Shown in pieces: positions 22,261 through 32,904 of a DNA stretch of 64,000 nt (position 1 is its first letter; each line of letters opens with the position of its first letter). This stretch comes from Capra hircus. Its lineage: Eukaryota > Chordata > Mammalia > Artiodactyla > Bovidae. The DNA lies in the NCBI RefSeq assembly GCF_001704415.2, contig NC_030817.1, positions 29,585,550 through 29,649,549 of the forward strand, given 5' to 3'. A program made the position numbers and the translations under genes. Below the pieces are notes generated by a model. That model was not told where the DNA came from. It worked only from the letters and a program-made list of their open reading frames with translations, and searched no databases.

Positions 22261-23120
22261 ACAAGACCATCATTAGCATCCTCTATTCAGATAACTCTCC
22301 AAAAAGGGAACTCTTTGAACCAAGAATTTAAGTTTGAAGCCTTCTGATGCATGGTCAACTTGCCCTCCAGAAAGGTTAACCGCCAATACAATGAGAGCTC
22401 CTAGCTCACCAGATGGAACCAGAAGAACTCTCCAGGGAGTTCTCCAGCTGCATCCTGCAGAAGACGCTACCTACAGACAAGGGGACGGTGCAGATGTCCA
22501 TTCTGGGATATTTATAAGACAAGCAGAGCAGAAGAGACAAGAGACCAGAAGTCTAACATCTTGGAGCATTTGACCTATGAAAAAACAGCTAATTTGGGGC
22601 AACTTCTAAGCAATGTTTACAATAAATAGCTGGGCAACAACAGCCTGAAACTACAAGGGTTGTATTTACTCCACCAAGTGAAACAGTGATTGAAGATACA
22701 AAATGGATCATTTTTTAAAATCCAATTGTTCTAATAGTTTCTCCTCATAAATTTTTCAAAGACAGAAAAACTTTACCAGCTTGAATTTCACTTCCTCCAC
22801 CTAAGTCCTTCCCCTGGTTGGGCTGGCCCTGGCCAGAAAGCTTCAAGCCAGTGTTTTTCAATCTTTTTTTTTCTTTTAACCCATTCTCCTATTTTGATAG
22901 ACTGAAGACGTCACTCTTTAGTGATGAACTCTCAGATAATAGGTAATTTGGGTTTTCTCACTATTAAGTGTCAGAACATTAAAGATACTTGGTTCAAATG
23001 ACATGTGACACTGCCCATTCCTGAGACTGTGCTGCATGGCTCAGCTCATTCCCACGGAGTTTCAGAAGCTCTGGGGCAGGCCGAAAGCCCTAACCTGACA
23101 CTCTTCAGGCACAGCAGTCT
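22261..23120. other. Unclassified intron sequence
   Basis: No exon recognised. The plus-strand frame at 22334-22573 has no known domain. Confidence 0.4.
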
Positions 23121-23339
23121 GCGTGCGTGCATGCTAAGTCACTTCAGCCACGTCTGACTCTCTGCAATCCTAAGGGCGGAAGCCCGTTAGGCTCCTCTGT
23201 CCATGGGATTCTCCAGGCAAGAATATTGGAGTGGGTTGCCATGTTCTCCTCCAGGGGATATTCCCAACCCATGAATTGAAGCTGCATCTCTTACAGCTCC
23301 TGCGTTAGGAGGTGGGTTCTTTACCACTAGCACCGCCTG
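23121..23339 (-). mobile_element. Bov-tA SINE, left arm of an inverted pair
   Basis: Antisense copy ending in a tRNA-like head that touches the head of the next SINE, in opposite orientation. Confidence 0.88.
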
Positions 23340-23540
23340 GGCTTCCTTGGTAGCTCAGATGGTAAAGAATCTACCTCCCAATGCAGGAGACAATCCCTGG
23401 GTCAGGAAGATTCCCAGAGAAAGGAATGGCAACCCACTCCAGTATTCTTGCCTGGGAGATCCCATGGACAGAGGTGCCTGGTGTGCTACAGTCAAGGGGG
23501 CTGCAAAGAGTTGGACACAACTGAGCCACTTTCACGTTAC
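23340..23540 (+). mobile_element. Bov-tA SINE, right arm of an inverted pair
   Basis: Sense copy beginning gcttccttggtagctcagat and ending 'gagttggacacaactgagcc'. Head-to-head with 23121-23339 with no spacer. Confidence 0.9.
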
Positions 23541-24065
23541 TTTTCCTCAAATCAAGAATACAGTGTCAGTCCAAGGCCCCGATCTACCAGATGGGGCCCT
23601 CCACCTGGTAGAGGTGGTTAGTGAAAACAAAGGAAACGAGGTGGTTAGTGATGACATTTTTTGGACAACCAAGCACCTGTCAGTGAATGCACTTCCCTTC
23701 CTAAGTATCCGAAGATATTTGCCAGTTCGGTCTACAACTTTCCTGAACCAGACATCAAGCTACACATTTTAGAAGCCACAGCCATAGCCACGGATCATTC
23801 CCCAGCTCTCGGCAGACCCCAGCTAGCAAGGCAGCAATAGGATGTGGCTGAAGCTCTAACAGACCAGGGGAGGATATGGGTCACTCAGGGAGGGGAGAAG
23901 ACAAAATGCACACAGCAACAGACCCGCTCCACCCACCCCCAAGAGCCAAGAGGAGGGAACTCCTGTCTGTGGCTGGGCCAGAGATAAATTCACTATCCGT
24001 ACAAAAACTTCACACTCTGGATTCCAGGGCTGTGGAGAATGTCAGCTCTTCAACTTAAACGACTT
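23541..24065. other. Unclassified intron sequence
   Basis: Contains a 14-bp direct repeat 'gaggtggttagtga' at about 23610-23655. Otherwise nothing recognised. Confidence 0.4.
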
Positions 24066-24180
24066 CAGAGAGGAGGAAGCAGAGGCCCACAGTTACTGGT
24101 CAGCTATACAGCTAGGGATCCCACCAAGAGTAGAACCCAGGCCCCTGGCTTCCAGGCTTTTCACCAAACCACAATGATAG
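24066..24180 (-). repeat. MIR-like relic
   Basis: Antisense MIR core order: 'gaggaagcagaggcccacag', 'cagctatacagctagggatc', 'agtagaacccaggcccctgg'. Confidence 0.5.
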
Positions 24181-24426
24181 GAAGTTGATTTACCGAAAAA
24201 AAAAAAAATCCTTTTTCCGCTTATTGCAATGTCTGCACACTATTTGTTGTTACATAACTGTATACAGAATCTTATTTGTAGAAGAAAATGCTCTTTAAAA
24301 ATGCAATAAATCTGTTTACTGTATTTGCTGAGACTAGGACTTGGATCACGCCACACACGACACGAGGACTCACCACATCTGGGAACAATGTCTAGATTAT
24401 AATATGGGGAAACAGTAAAGGCTCAC

Positions 24427-24554
24427 CGAGGTTGGAGAAATATTTCCGGGTTGGAGGCCCATTCCTGCCAGAGTCTTGGCCAGCTCCACCGCGTTTACCC
24501 CGCAGTTTGGGGCCACGTTCGCTTGACATCGAATGTGTACATTCATTTTACATA
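24427..24554 (-). CDS. PRKCH: PRKCH exon: end of C1B and hinge
   Basis: A 128-nt exon, acceptor AG at 24556-24555 after a pyrimidine-rich tract, donor GT at 24426-24425. It finishes the split Ile codon and encodes CKMNVHIRCQANVAPNCGVN followed by AVELAKTLAGMGLQPGNISPTS. It supplies the remaining C1B ligands, giving H-X12-C-X2-C-X13-C-X2-C-X4-H-X2-C-X7-C across two exons. It then runs into the variable V3 hinge between regulatory and catalytic halves. It ends at a codon boundary. Confidence 0.97.
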
Positions 24555-24714
24555 CTGGAGGGAAGAGGAGAAACGAATCCACATTCAGAAAAGAGCCACG
24601 TCAACATGAGATGTAAAACAGAATCGTGATGACCTGAGGGACTGTGGCCGGGCAACCGCACAGGCTGAACAATGCCATCTTCTCTTAAAATTCAACTGAC
24701 TCAAATAATGATCC

Positions 24715-24797
24715 CTGATGGGGGAGCCTGGTGGGCTGCCATCTATGGGGTCGCACAGAGTCGGACACGACTGAAGCGACTTAGCAGCAGCAGCAGA
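24715..24797 (+). mobile_element. BOV-A2 3' fragment
   Basis: 'gggagcctggtgggctgcca' to 'gtcggacacgactgaagcga' with an (AGC)n end. A short, heavily 5'-truncated copy, 128 bp beyond the 24427-24554 exon region in the upstream intron. Confidence 0.85.
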
Positions 24798-25534
24798 GTG
24801 TAAGTAAATCCCTGACTTTCTCTATTTCTGTTTTGTGCAGAAGCAGAAAACCTAGCATACTGAAGAATAATAAATTTCAAATACCTTTTTTTTTTTCACC
24901 ACAACTTGATGAAAGACTTTCAACTATGTTACATTTTAACAATCATCACTGATTTCCCAGCATGATTCAACACAGATTAAAATGTTCATCAGAGTGACAG
25001 CTCAGTCAACTAAGTAACAAGGAAACATGCCAAGTGACTTTATACTCTTCCTTGTACCTCTCAAAAAAAGGTAGTAATTACAAAGCCATGTGTAGATGGC
25101 TGTTCAAACAGTGAAGCGGTGAGTCTGAGAGAAAAACCTCTAAGTACAGCCTTCTTTATGAGCACTGTCTTTGGCTGGCCCCCACAGCACAGAACGCGGC
25201 ATCCTGTGTGGCTGTGTTTCTCAGGGCTTGCAGCCTGTGGCTTCATGGGTGACAAAAAGCAATTGATTTAAAGGTCAAAGTAAGTGACAGTTGGAAGAGC
25301 AGAGCGAAGCAGACTAAGCTCCTGGCGCACAGGAAGCTGACTTGGGATGATGAAAGACCTGAGGTTTAATCAGCACAGAGTTCTGATATGGTTTCTTGAC
25401 CTGGTTCTGCAGAGTGGAGGCAGAAATGAAGCGGCATAATACATGTTTGGGATGTGTCAGCCCATCTTTGGAAGGATGCACAGTTCCAAAATTTCTGGGA
25501 GCTAAATTTATGCAATTTAGGGTTATCTTCTTTG
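24798..25534. other. Unclassified intron sequence
   Basis: Part of the intron upstream of exon 24427-24554. No named repeat or exon. Confidence 0.4.
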
Positions 25535-25549
25535 AGAAAAAGAACACTC

Positions 25550-25863
25550 TGGGGCTTCCCTGGTGGCCCAGTAGTTGGGAATCTGCCTGCCAATGCAGGA
25601 GACACTGGTTCGATCCTTGGTCCGGGAAGCTCCCACATGCTGTGGGGCAACTAAGCTGGTGTGCCACAACTATTGAGTCTGTGCTCTAGAGCCCGGGAGC
25701 CACAGCTACTGAAGCCCGTTCTCCCCAGCAAGAGAAGCCACCGCAGTGGGAAGCCCCTGGATCACAGCTACAGAGTAGTCCCTGCTCGCTGCAACTAGAG
25801 CAAAGCCCATGTATAGCAACAAAGACCCAGTGCGGTCAAAAATAAATAAAATCATTTAAAAAA
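25550..25863 (+). mobile_element. CHR-type SINE with target duplication
   Basis: tRNA-derived head ('ggggcttccctggtggccca', B box ggttcgatcct), a long CHR body with 'gtgccacaactattgagtct' and 'gaagccaccgcagtgggaag', and an A-rich tail. Flanked by a perfect 15-bp duplication, agaaaaagaacactc (25535-25549 and 25864-25878). Confidence 0.92.
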
Positions 25864-25878
25864 AGAAAAAGAACACTC

Positions 25879-26260
25879 CATCAAGTAGAGAGCTTGGAAG
25901 GTGCCTTGCAAGGGAGGGACTCTGAGGCTTAAGCTTTATTAGCTTCATAGGACATCCTCCTCTCTCAGGAAGGCTGGTATGGAGACATACAAGCCAGTAG
26001 TGGCCTTTCTAAAGCACCACATGACAAGAAAAGCAAAAATGATAGGAATTCTGTAGGTGTGCTATCCTTAGCACCACCAGGGACAAGAACCATGCAGATG
26101 AGCCGCACCCATGGCTCTGTACAGAGCATACAAGAGCAGAAAGTGACTTTCACCCTAGAAAGGGACACCGCCCACCTCATGATCAAGCAGTGCCTGAAAC
26201 AAAGCCACACGGGCACTGTCTGCACTGTTTTGGTTGAAAAAGAATTTATTTCACATATCT
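25879..26260. other. Unclassified intron sequence with an open frame
   Basis: Unique-looking DNA. A plus-strand frame runs from 26059 into the next SINE and an opposing frame covers 25965-26225. No domain recognised; probably chance. Confidence 0.4.
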
Positions 26261-26273
26261 ATGAAAAAAGAAT

Positions 26274-26470
26274 CCTTGTGACTCCCATGGACTGTAGCCC
26301 ATCGGGCTCCTCCGTCCATGGGGATTCGCCAGCCAAGAATACTGGAGTGGGTTGCCATGTCCTCCTCCCGGAGATCTTCCCCACCCAGGGATGGAACCCA
26401 GGTCTCCTGCATTGCAGATAGATTCTTTACCTTCTAAGCCACCAGGGAAGTCCACACACACACAGCACAC
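26274..26470 (-). mobile_element. Bov-tA SINE with target duplication
   Basis: Antisense copy with a (CA)n end, flanked by a perfect 13-bp duplication, atgaaaaaagaat (26261-26273 and 26471-26483). Confidence 0.93.
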
Positions 26471-26483
26471 ATGAAAAAAGAAT

Positions 26484-27409
26484 AATCAAATGGGGCTCTG
26501 GAGAAACAAAAGAACTGGCCTTTCTTAAACACAAGGGACTAGCCCTTTTTCGGTAATAGAAGCAGGTTTGGTAAATCCAGCCAGTGGAAGTTGCCTAGTT
26601 TTATTGACATGAACTCTGCCTTCCTCTGGTGACTTAGAATGTGTCTAAGGCTTTAAGCTGAACTCCACATGTATTTCAGCAGGGGACAGTGCATCCCACG
26701 ACAGCCAGACTGTTTCAGAAACACTCAGTGAGAGATGACTCCAGGCCAGTAGCCTCTCAGCTCCTAACAGGACAGGGATCAGCCCCCATTTCCCGACCCT
26801 TTGCTAAGGCAAAAGCTCAAAACTCAGGCTCCATTGGGCATAGCTGTTGAAGTGCAAGCCCACATGGGGCCAAAGCTGAAGAGTCCTTCATTCCACCTAC
26901 CCTCCAATCTCTATCAAGCTCTTTGAGAAGACACAGGGCAGCTCCAGCTATGCCTTTGTAACGCAGTTTCTGCTTATTTCTGATGAGGTCATCAGACCAC
27001 CACTCTTGCCAGTTCTTTACCCATAACCCAACCTTTTCTGCTGACCACCTCACCTCCTACTATCGTCCATTTCTGACCAGATGCCATTTTTTCCTCTTTC
27101 ATATACCTATTGAAATACACAATGACTAGCCTGTACTCAGCACTGAACAGAGGATAGCCAGCAGCCTAGCTAACCAGATGGGACATTTAATTTAGCAACT
27201 GTGTAAACATGCTGTAGTCAGGACATTTGTGGATCAAGTGCAGCTCTCTGTACATGCCCGACAAGGGACGATCTAGAGTCACTGAGACGTCTGTTTATAA
27301 AAGGTCTAAAACCATCAGTTCTAGGTCAGATTCTGAACTGCAGAATTTGGAAAGCTGGCAGCGAGGTGTTCTCATGAGGAAGTGGCTACCCCACACGCCA
27401 GCATCTCAC
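26484..27409. other. Unclassified intron sequence
   Basis: Between exons 27410-27539 and 24427-24554. The minus-strand frame at 26817-27053 was not recognised as any family. Confidence 0.4.
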
Positions 27410-27539
27410 TTTTACACTGAAGTCCTTGTCGCATTATGCCCCAGAGCAGGGAGCCACAGTGGTCGCAGAACGTTGGCACCTTATAGTTGTGGACGCTGAA
27501 CTTGTGTGGGATGTTGATTCCAAACCTCTGCTCAGCAGT
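27410..27539 (-). CDS. PRKCH: PRKCH exon: first part of C1B
   Basis: A 130-nt exon, acceptor AG at 27541-27540, donor GT (gtgaga context) at 27409-27408. It encodes TAEQRFGINIPHKF, then SVHNYKVPTFCDHC and GSLLWGIMRQGLQCK. This is the first part of C1B, the second diacylglycerol/phorbol-ester binding zinc finger, with His, Cys-X2-Cys and the third Cys ligand. It ends one base into an Ile codon (A|TA). The Thr at the exon start is Ile in the human protein as I remember it, a conservative-position difference and not a defect. Confidence 0.96.
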
Positions 27540-28911
27540 CTGTGAAAAGGAAACAGGAGGATGAGAGCTGAAATGCCATACCTTCTGCGAAAACTGTTAA
27601 CAGGAGCCCCCCAAATTCACAGTGTTACTATCCCACCTGAGATGGGTACATCATTACTGCTGAGCAGCAGTGAATCACCCAGGCCTAACAATGCAGACTG
27701 ACCACGTTTTCTAGTGAACAAGACTGGACAGAAATGTGTGGTATACAAGATTGTTCTCCATCTTGGGAGATTAAAAGAAATTTGAATTTTCATTTCATCT
27801 TTTATATTCAAGCTGTGTGTCTCTCCCTACCAATTCCCTCACAATTATGTCCATTTCCTAGAACCTTTGAACTTCAGGATTAAACAAGCCTTTTATAGAC
27901 TACATACACTTACTATCACCACAAGTTCTTCCAAAAATTCATTATATCATGAGGACAGGGCAGAGGGTATTACCCAGAGGACATGGACTCACCTAAGGAA
28001 TTCATGCCAAAGTGACATTCAAGTGGTGATCTTATTCCTCCATTCCAGCCTCTGCCTGTCTTTGGATTTTGGTATCTCAGTGCAAAGATTGTGCTTTTAT
28101 GTCACATACAATCACTTCTTAGATCAGGTGTCATCTCACATACTATTTTCAGCAAATCATTAGATTAGGCGTATGCTCTAATCTACATCAAATTTAAAGC
28201 AATAACAACAGAGCCAGGCATCACAAGGAATGGGGTAATATTACTCCTCTTGAAACCTTTCTGGGCTCTTTCTCAAAAGAAAGAACACACGCCTCTATGT
28301 GTACTCCATAGCAATCCTGGGTGTACACTGTAAAGGACCATCAATTCAGAGCCGGACTCTTCAGTGAACCCGTGAATTTACCACTAACTGTTGGTAATAT
28401 TTCACCCTCCTTCTACCTTCAGAATTTAGAGCGTTATACCCACCTCTGCTGGACGCAAAATGGCAAGAGAGAAGTTCAAGAATTTATGTACAAATAAACA
28501 TCCTCCCTGAAATTTCTTGAGAGGCTAGAAGGGGCCAACAGTCACTTTATCTAGAGAGTGCAATTTATAGTTAACAACATATTTATCACATCAGTTGTAT
28601 CTTGCAGTATTGATCCTATTTTAAGCTCTAGGCTGAGAGAGAAGCTAGCTAGCAGAGGCTGGATTCTACACTCAAATACCAGTCATCCAGTGCCAAACTC
28701 AGGGAACTTCTCACAATTCCAAATCTCTCTTCTAATTAGAAGAACTGATCTCTAGAGCTTTTACCCAGCTGATCACTAATGGAATATCTTAAGGACAGGT
28801 TAAGCTAAGCAAGTACAGAAATACAATGCCATAATATAACAAGGAGAGACATTTCAATTCTGATACCATTGTTGTCTTCAAGGAATATGGCAGGAAAGTG
28901 GGGGGTGCAGC
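27540..28911. other. Intron between the C1A and C1B exons
   Basis: No named repeat, no alternative exon seen. Generally AT-rich. Confidence 0.4.
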
Positions 28912-29004
28912 AAAGAGGGACAGAGGGAGAGAGAGAAAGAGAGAGACACCGAGGCGGAGAGGGAGAGAAAAAGGAGGAGGGAGGGAGAGAGGGAGAGAGA
29001 GACT
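28912..29004. repeat. GA-rich low-complexity tract (CU-rich in the transcript)
   Basis: About 93 bp of (GA)/(GGA) repeats on the plus strand. In the PRKCH transcript this is a UC-rich tract beginning 46 nt after the donor of exon 29051-29139, a position where polypyrimidine-tract-binding proteins could act. That role is inference. Confidence 0.85.
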
Positions 29005-29050
29005 GTGCACAGATAAGCGTGGGTAGACAATCCGCAAACTGCTATCTTAC

Positions 29051-29139
29051 CTTTGAATCCACTTTGTTAATATTGTTTTGGCAAGTGCAGGCTGTAACAA
29101 TCAGATGATGGCAGCGCTTGTGGACAACACAGGTGCACA
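29051..29139 (-). CDS. PRKCH: PRKCH exon: end of C1A and linker
   Basis: An 89-nt exon, acceptor AG at 29141-29140, donor GT at 29050-29049. It encodes CTCVVHKRCHHLIVTACTCQ and then NNINKVDSK. With the two preceding exons this completes the C1A pattern H-X12-C-X2-C-X14-C-X2-C-X4-H-X2-C-X7-C, so all zinc ligands are present. It ends on a codon boundary (phase 0). A GA-rich tract on the plus strand, CU-rich in the transcript, starts 46 nt beyond the donor. Confidence 0.96.
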
Positions 29140-29239
29140 CTGGGGAATAAAATCCAGCAGTTATACATTTATCAGAGGCTGACAGCCTAGCCAGTTTCAG
29201 TAGAGTAACAAGGGCTAGATGCTGGGCTCATGGGAAGCC

Positions 29240-29875
29240 TGTGCTCCCCTCCTTCCTATATTCTTTGCCCTCACCCTAACTCAGGCCTTTGCTCATGCTC
29301 AAACTATTCATACTCAAGTCTGAAACCCATGTCATCATTCCTGTGCCTACCTCCAGAGGAATCATCTCACAGTATGCTGCTGACATCCTCAGCCCCATGA
29401 TCTAAAGCACTCAATCGTGTCTCAATATCAGTCAGAACAGAGCTGAAATTTTCCAGATCAGTTTCAGGGTCTCTCAAGCCCACCCCAGACTCACTTGTCA
29501 CATTTCTTCTCTGATGGTTTTTTGTCCCATTAAAAACTAGACTGGCTGCTCTTCCTGGAGTAAGTCTTCACCCTCCTCCACACACTGTCCACATCCTTCT
29601 CAATTCCCAGGATATCTTCCTTTCCTATCACTTAACTAATTCAAATTTATAACAGATCACGAAACTTTTAAAAATGTTTCTTCCCTGGAAACACACTCCC
29701 CATGACTTCCCTTCTAGACTGAAACTCTAGCCCTCCTCTGATCTCCTAAACTTTTAGCTGGCCTCCCTCATTTAAAGTGTTCCACATATGGCCTCCAGTG
29801 TACTCAGGATTCCCAGCCAGCATGATGACTTGAACAAAGTAGGTATTCACTAAGTATTTGCAGAATGACTCAATC
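29240..29875 (+). repeat. Possible L2 relic
   Basis: 'ctcaggcctttgctcatgct' near the start and 'tattcactaagtatttgcag' near the end match the L2 internal region and tail in order. The middle is too diverged to follow. Confidence 0.4.
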
Positions 29876-30224
29876 AATTGTTTGAATAGCTAGAATTTTA
29901 TAAATAACTTTTTCTTCATTTTCATTTAGATAACTGATAGAGTGTAGACACAGCCCAATTTCCATTAACGAGCAATGAAACAATATTAAAAATACACATC
30001 ATTTTTAAGATCTTTCAAGACACATGAAAGTTTCCAGGATTAAATATGTAAAGACAGATGACAAGTCAGTAAATAGTACTATAGTCTAAAACAAATCTAG
30101 CTTTCATCAGATTGAATTCTCAGGAGAACCGAATTGAAAGTGCCCAGGGAACTAACTAGTCTTTTTATAAGAGGGAATCCTTCACATAGAAAAAATTTAT
30201 ATTCTGAGGCATTTGTGTTTTTCA

Positions 30225-30870
30225 CAGTCAGCTTGGCTACAGGTTTATTAATTTGATTGATATTTTCAGAGAACTAGCTTTGGATTTAGTGGCTTTTCTT
30301 TATTGGTTCCCTAATTTAAATTTCACTGTTTCCTACTCTATTTTTATTATTTACTTTCCACCGCTCATTTTAGGCTTAAGTTTCTCTCCTTTCTGAGATG
30401 GAAACTTAGATTATTGACTCGATCTTTCTTCTTTTGTAATCTAAACATTTAATACTATAAATTTTTCTCTCAGCACTGCTTTCACTGCTTCTCACAAACT
30501 TTGATAAACTGTATTCTTACTGGGTTTAAAATATTTTTTAAATTTCCTTTCAAATCTTCTTTGACCCATGAGCCATTTAGAATATATTGCTTAATCTCCA
30601 AATACTTGGAAGTATTTTAATTATCTTTCTGTTACTGATTTTCAGTTTCATTACACTGCTGTCTGAGAAGATACTTTTTAGGATTTCAATTCTTTTATAT
30701 TTGTTATTGTTGGTTTTATAGCCTAGAATGTGTTCTCTGTTGGTAAATTTTCCTAGAAAACTTATGAAGAATGTGTATTCTGCTTCTCTTAGATGGAGTA
30801 TTCTATAAATGTCAATTTGATCAAGTTGTGATAATGCTGTTATGGGGTCTCATTTGACCTACAGAGAGTT
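30225..30870 (-). mobile_element. L1 ORF2 relic
   Basis: Antisense old L1: 'gagaactagctttggattta', 'tttgacccatgagccattta', 'atggagtattctataaatgt'. These are typical of the ORF2 segment in reverse. Lies in the intron after the microexon. Confidence 0.8.
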
Positions 30871-30968
30871 ATTTATCAAAATATTAATGGAATGTACCCT
30901 GTTTCCTCTTGGAATAATCACTCAACACAGAAACAAGATTAAATATACTTTCAAAAATGTTTTCTTAC

Positions 30969-31003
30969 CTTGGCATTGATAACCCTGTTTTCCAAATACA
31001 CCC
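30969..31003 (-). CDS. PRKCH: PRKCH 35-nt microexon inside C1A
   Basis: A 35-nt exon with acceptor AG at 31005-31004 and donor GT at 30968-30967. It completes the Trp codon from the previous exon and encodes GVFGKQGYQCQ, ending one base into a Val codon. It carries the third zinc-ligand Cys of C1A and the ligand-loop Gly-Tyr-Gln. Thirty-five is not a multiple of three, so skipping it would shift the frame and destroy C1A. It is too short to be found as an ORF; it was placed by codon phase with the exons on either side and by the expected protein sequence. Confidence 0.94.
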
Positions 31004-31614
31004 CTGGTTCAAGACAATAGAGAAAAAAGTAACCATTAGTCAAACATTTCAGCAACAACTCCTATAATCACAGTACTTAAGGAAAACAAATTTCATCCTC
31101 TAGTCCTTTATAAAAAATAAAATTTCAGAGAAGCAGCAGTGATGACGTCCTTTTTGAGTGCTTGTAACCATAAGACAAAAAGGAAATTGACAAATTAGAA
31201 TACTCCAAATCATAAAAACAGGTAAGTATTGCCAATTCTCATTCTACCAACCTCTGTGGCAATCCCCCTAGTCCTTAGTGAAAATAAGCCCTTCTCTGTG
31301 TGTGACTGAGCCTCAGGCTGAAGTGTCACTCTACAGCCTAACTGAGCATTCTCTCTCATATACACAGAAAGATGTGTAGAAGGTGAAGCTTAGATGCAGA
31401 TATACATACGGAGGTAAACAGGCGAGTCCAGTGGACCTGACTGACCTGAAGCATCTTTCCTCTTCTCTGTGCACACATCACCCCAGAGTCTACACGGGAG
31501 AAGTACAGCCACAAGATGCCCATCATGCTCATAGCTCCCATCTCTGTCTCTCCCTAATACAGTCTGAGTGACAGTGGTACAGTTTTCACCCTCATTAATA
31601 AAGATCACATTTTA
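31004..31614. other. Intron upstream of the microexon
   Basis: No named repeat. Opposing short frames at 31356-31608 are not recognised. Confidence 0.4.
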
Positions 31615-31990
31615 CTAAGCCTGTAGGATGTGCTAGGCAATGAGCCAAGCAGCTAACATGTACTATCTCACTTAATCCTCACAAAGGCCATGTGAGGTAG
31701 CACACGTGATAGGATGACCTAGAGCACAGATCATAAAGTCAGATGGCCTGGATGTGTTTTGGGGCAAATTGTTAACTTCTTTGAGCCATATAAAAGGCAT
31801 AATGATAACAGTACTTACTTTATAAGGTCATCATGAAGATAAAAAGGGTTGATAAAGACTTAGAACAGTGCCTGGCACTCTAAGTGTACATAAAATTTTA
31901 CTATGTAAATAAAATAAAATGATTATCTCTGTTTTGCAGATGAAGAGACACTGATGGGTTATATAACTTGTCCAGGTTCACATATCTAGT
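31615..31990 (-). repeat. MIR relic interrupted by another MIR
   Basis: Antisense MIR core pieces at about 31660-31705 ('tcacttaatcctcacaaagg') and 31920-31990 ('ttgcagatgaagagacactg', 'cttgtccaggttcacatatc') flank a sense MIR at about 31710-31915 ('gcacagatcataaagtcaga', 'agaacagtgcctggcactct'). Confidence 0.6.
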
Positions 31991-32479
31991 TGGTGATGAG
32001 AATGAATGCCAAGGTCTATATGTTTAATCGTATTTATATAAAACACATATACCACTATTTTAACTGTGTGTATAGGGAGTGGGGAGGTAGGTTGGAGTTA
32101 AAGTTCCCTGGTAGAAAAACATTTAGTTAAATTATCAAGCAACTTTCCATTTAGAATGTTAGTTGAGATCACAAGTTCTCACCCAAAATGCCTACTAAAC
32201 ACCTGTAGTAGCCAGGTCATGTGAAGAAGAGAAGTTGAATGGTGTGACATGAAATAAACAGCAACAGACAGTCACTCTTCTGGTTGGGCAAACCCAGGGA
32301 GAGGTGTGTCTACAGCTAACTGGAGCATGTAAGGAAGAGAACTGGCTCAAAGTTTCCAGAGATGCTAACTTTTCCCATTTAAAAATGGAATAGGAATATT
32401 TTGTTAAAGACTATAACTTTAGGCTTCATCATATCAACAACCAGTATAGGGCCTTTGGTTTAAACAAGATTCTCTTTCT
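31991..32479. other. Unclassified intron sequence
   Basis: No exon or named repeat recognised. Confidence 0.4.
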
Positions 32480-32900
32480 TTTAATTTTTTAATGTGTACA
32501 AAGTTAGGGTCATTTCTTTTTTAAAATTTATCTTATTGAAGTACAGTTGATTTATGATGTTATGTTAGTTGCTCGTGTATAGCAAAGTGATTTATTATAG
32601 ATAGGTTCTCTTTTAGGTTCTTTTCCATTATAGGTTATTAGAAGATATTGAATATAGTTCCTGGTATTATACAGTAGGTCCTTGTTTTTATATTTTTTAT
32701 ATATATGTGTGTATGTCTGTTAATCATGAATCCTTATTTTATCCCTGTCCCCTCCTTCCCCCTTGGATAACCATAAGTTTGTTTTCTATGTCTGTGAGTC
32801 TATTTATGTTTTGTAACTAAGTTCCTCTGTATAATTTTTAATATTCCATGTATAAGTGATATCATATGATATTTGTCTTTCTCTGTCTGACTTCATTTAG
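32480..32900 (-). mobile_element. L1 3' UTR, antisense part of an inverted L1
   Basis: 'cttattgaagtacagttgat', 'attatacagtaggtccttgt' and 'gataaccataagtttgtttt' are the L1 3' UTR in reverse, from a T-rich start. It meets sense ORF2 sequence at about 32900. Confidence 0.85.
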
Positions 32901-32904
32901 TAAA

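Noticed and set aside
26817..27053. Minus-strand frame close to a PRKCH exon
   Set aside because: It does not match PKC eta, and the true exon at 27410 already joins in frame to 24427.
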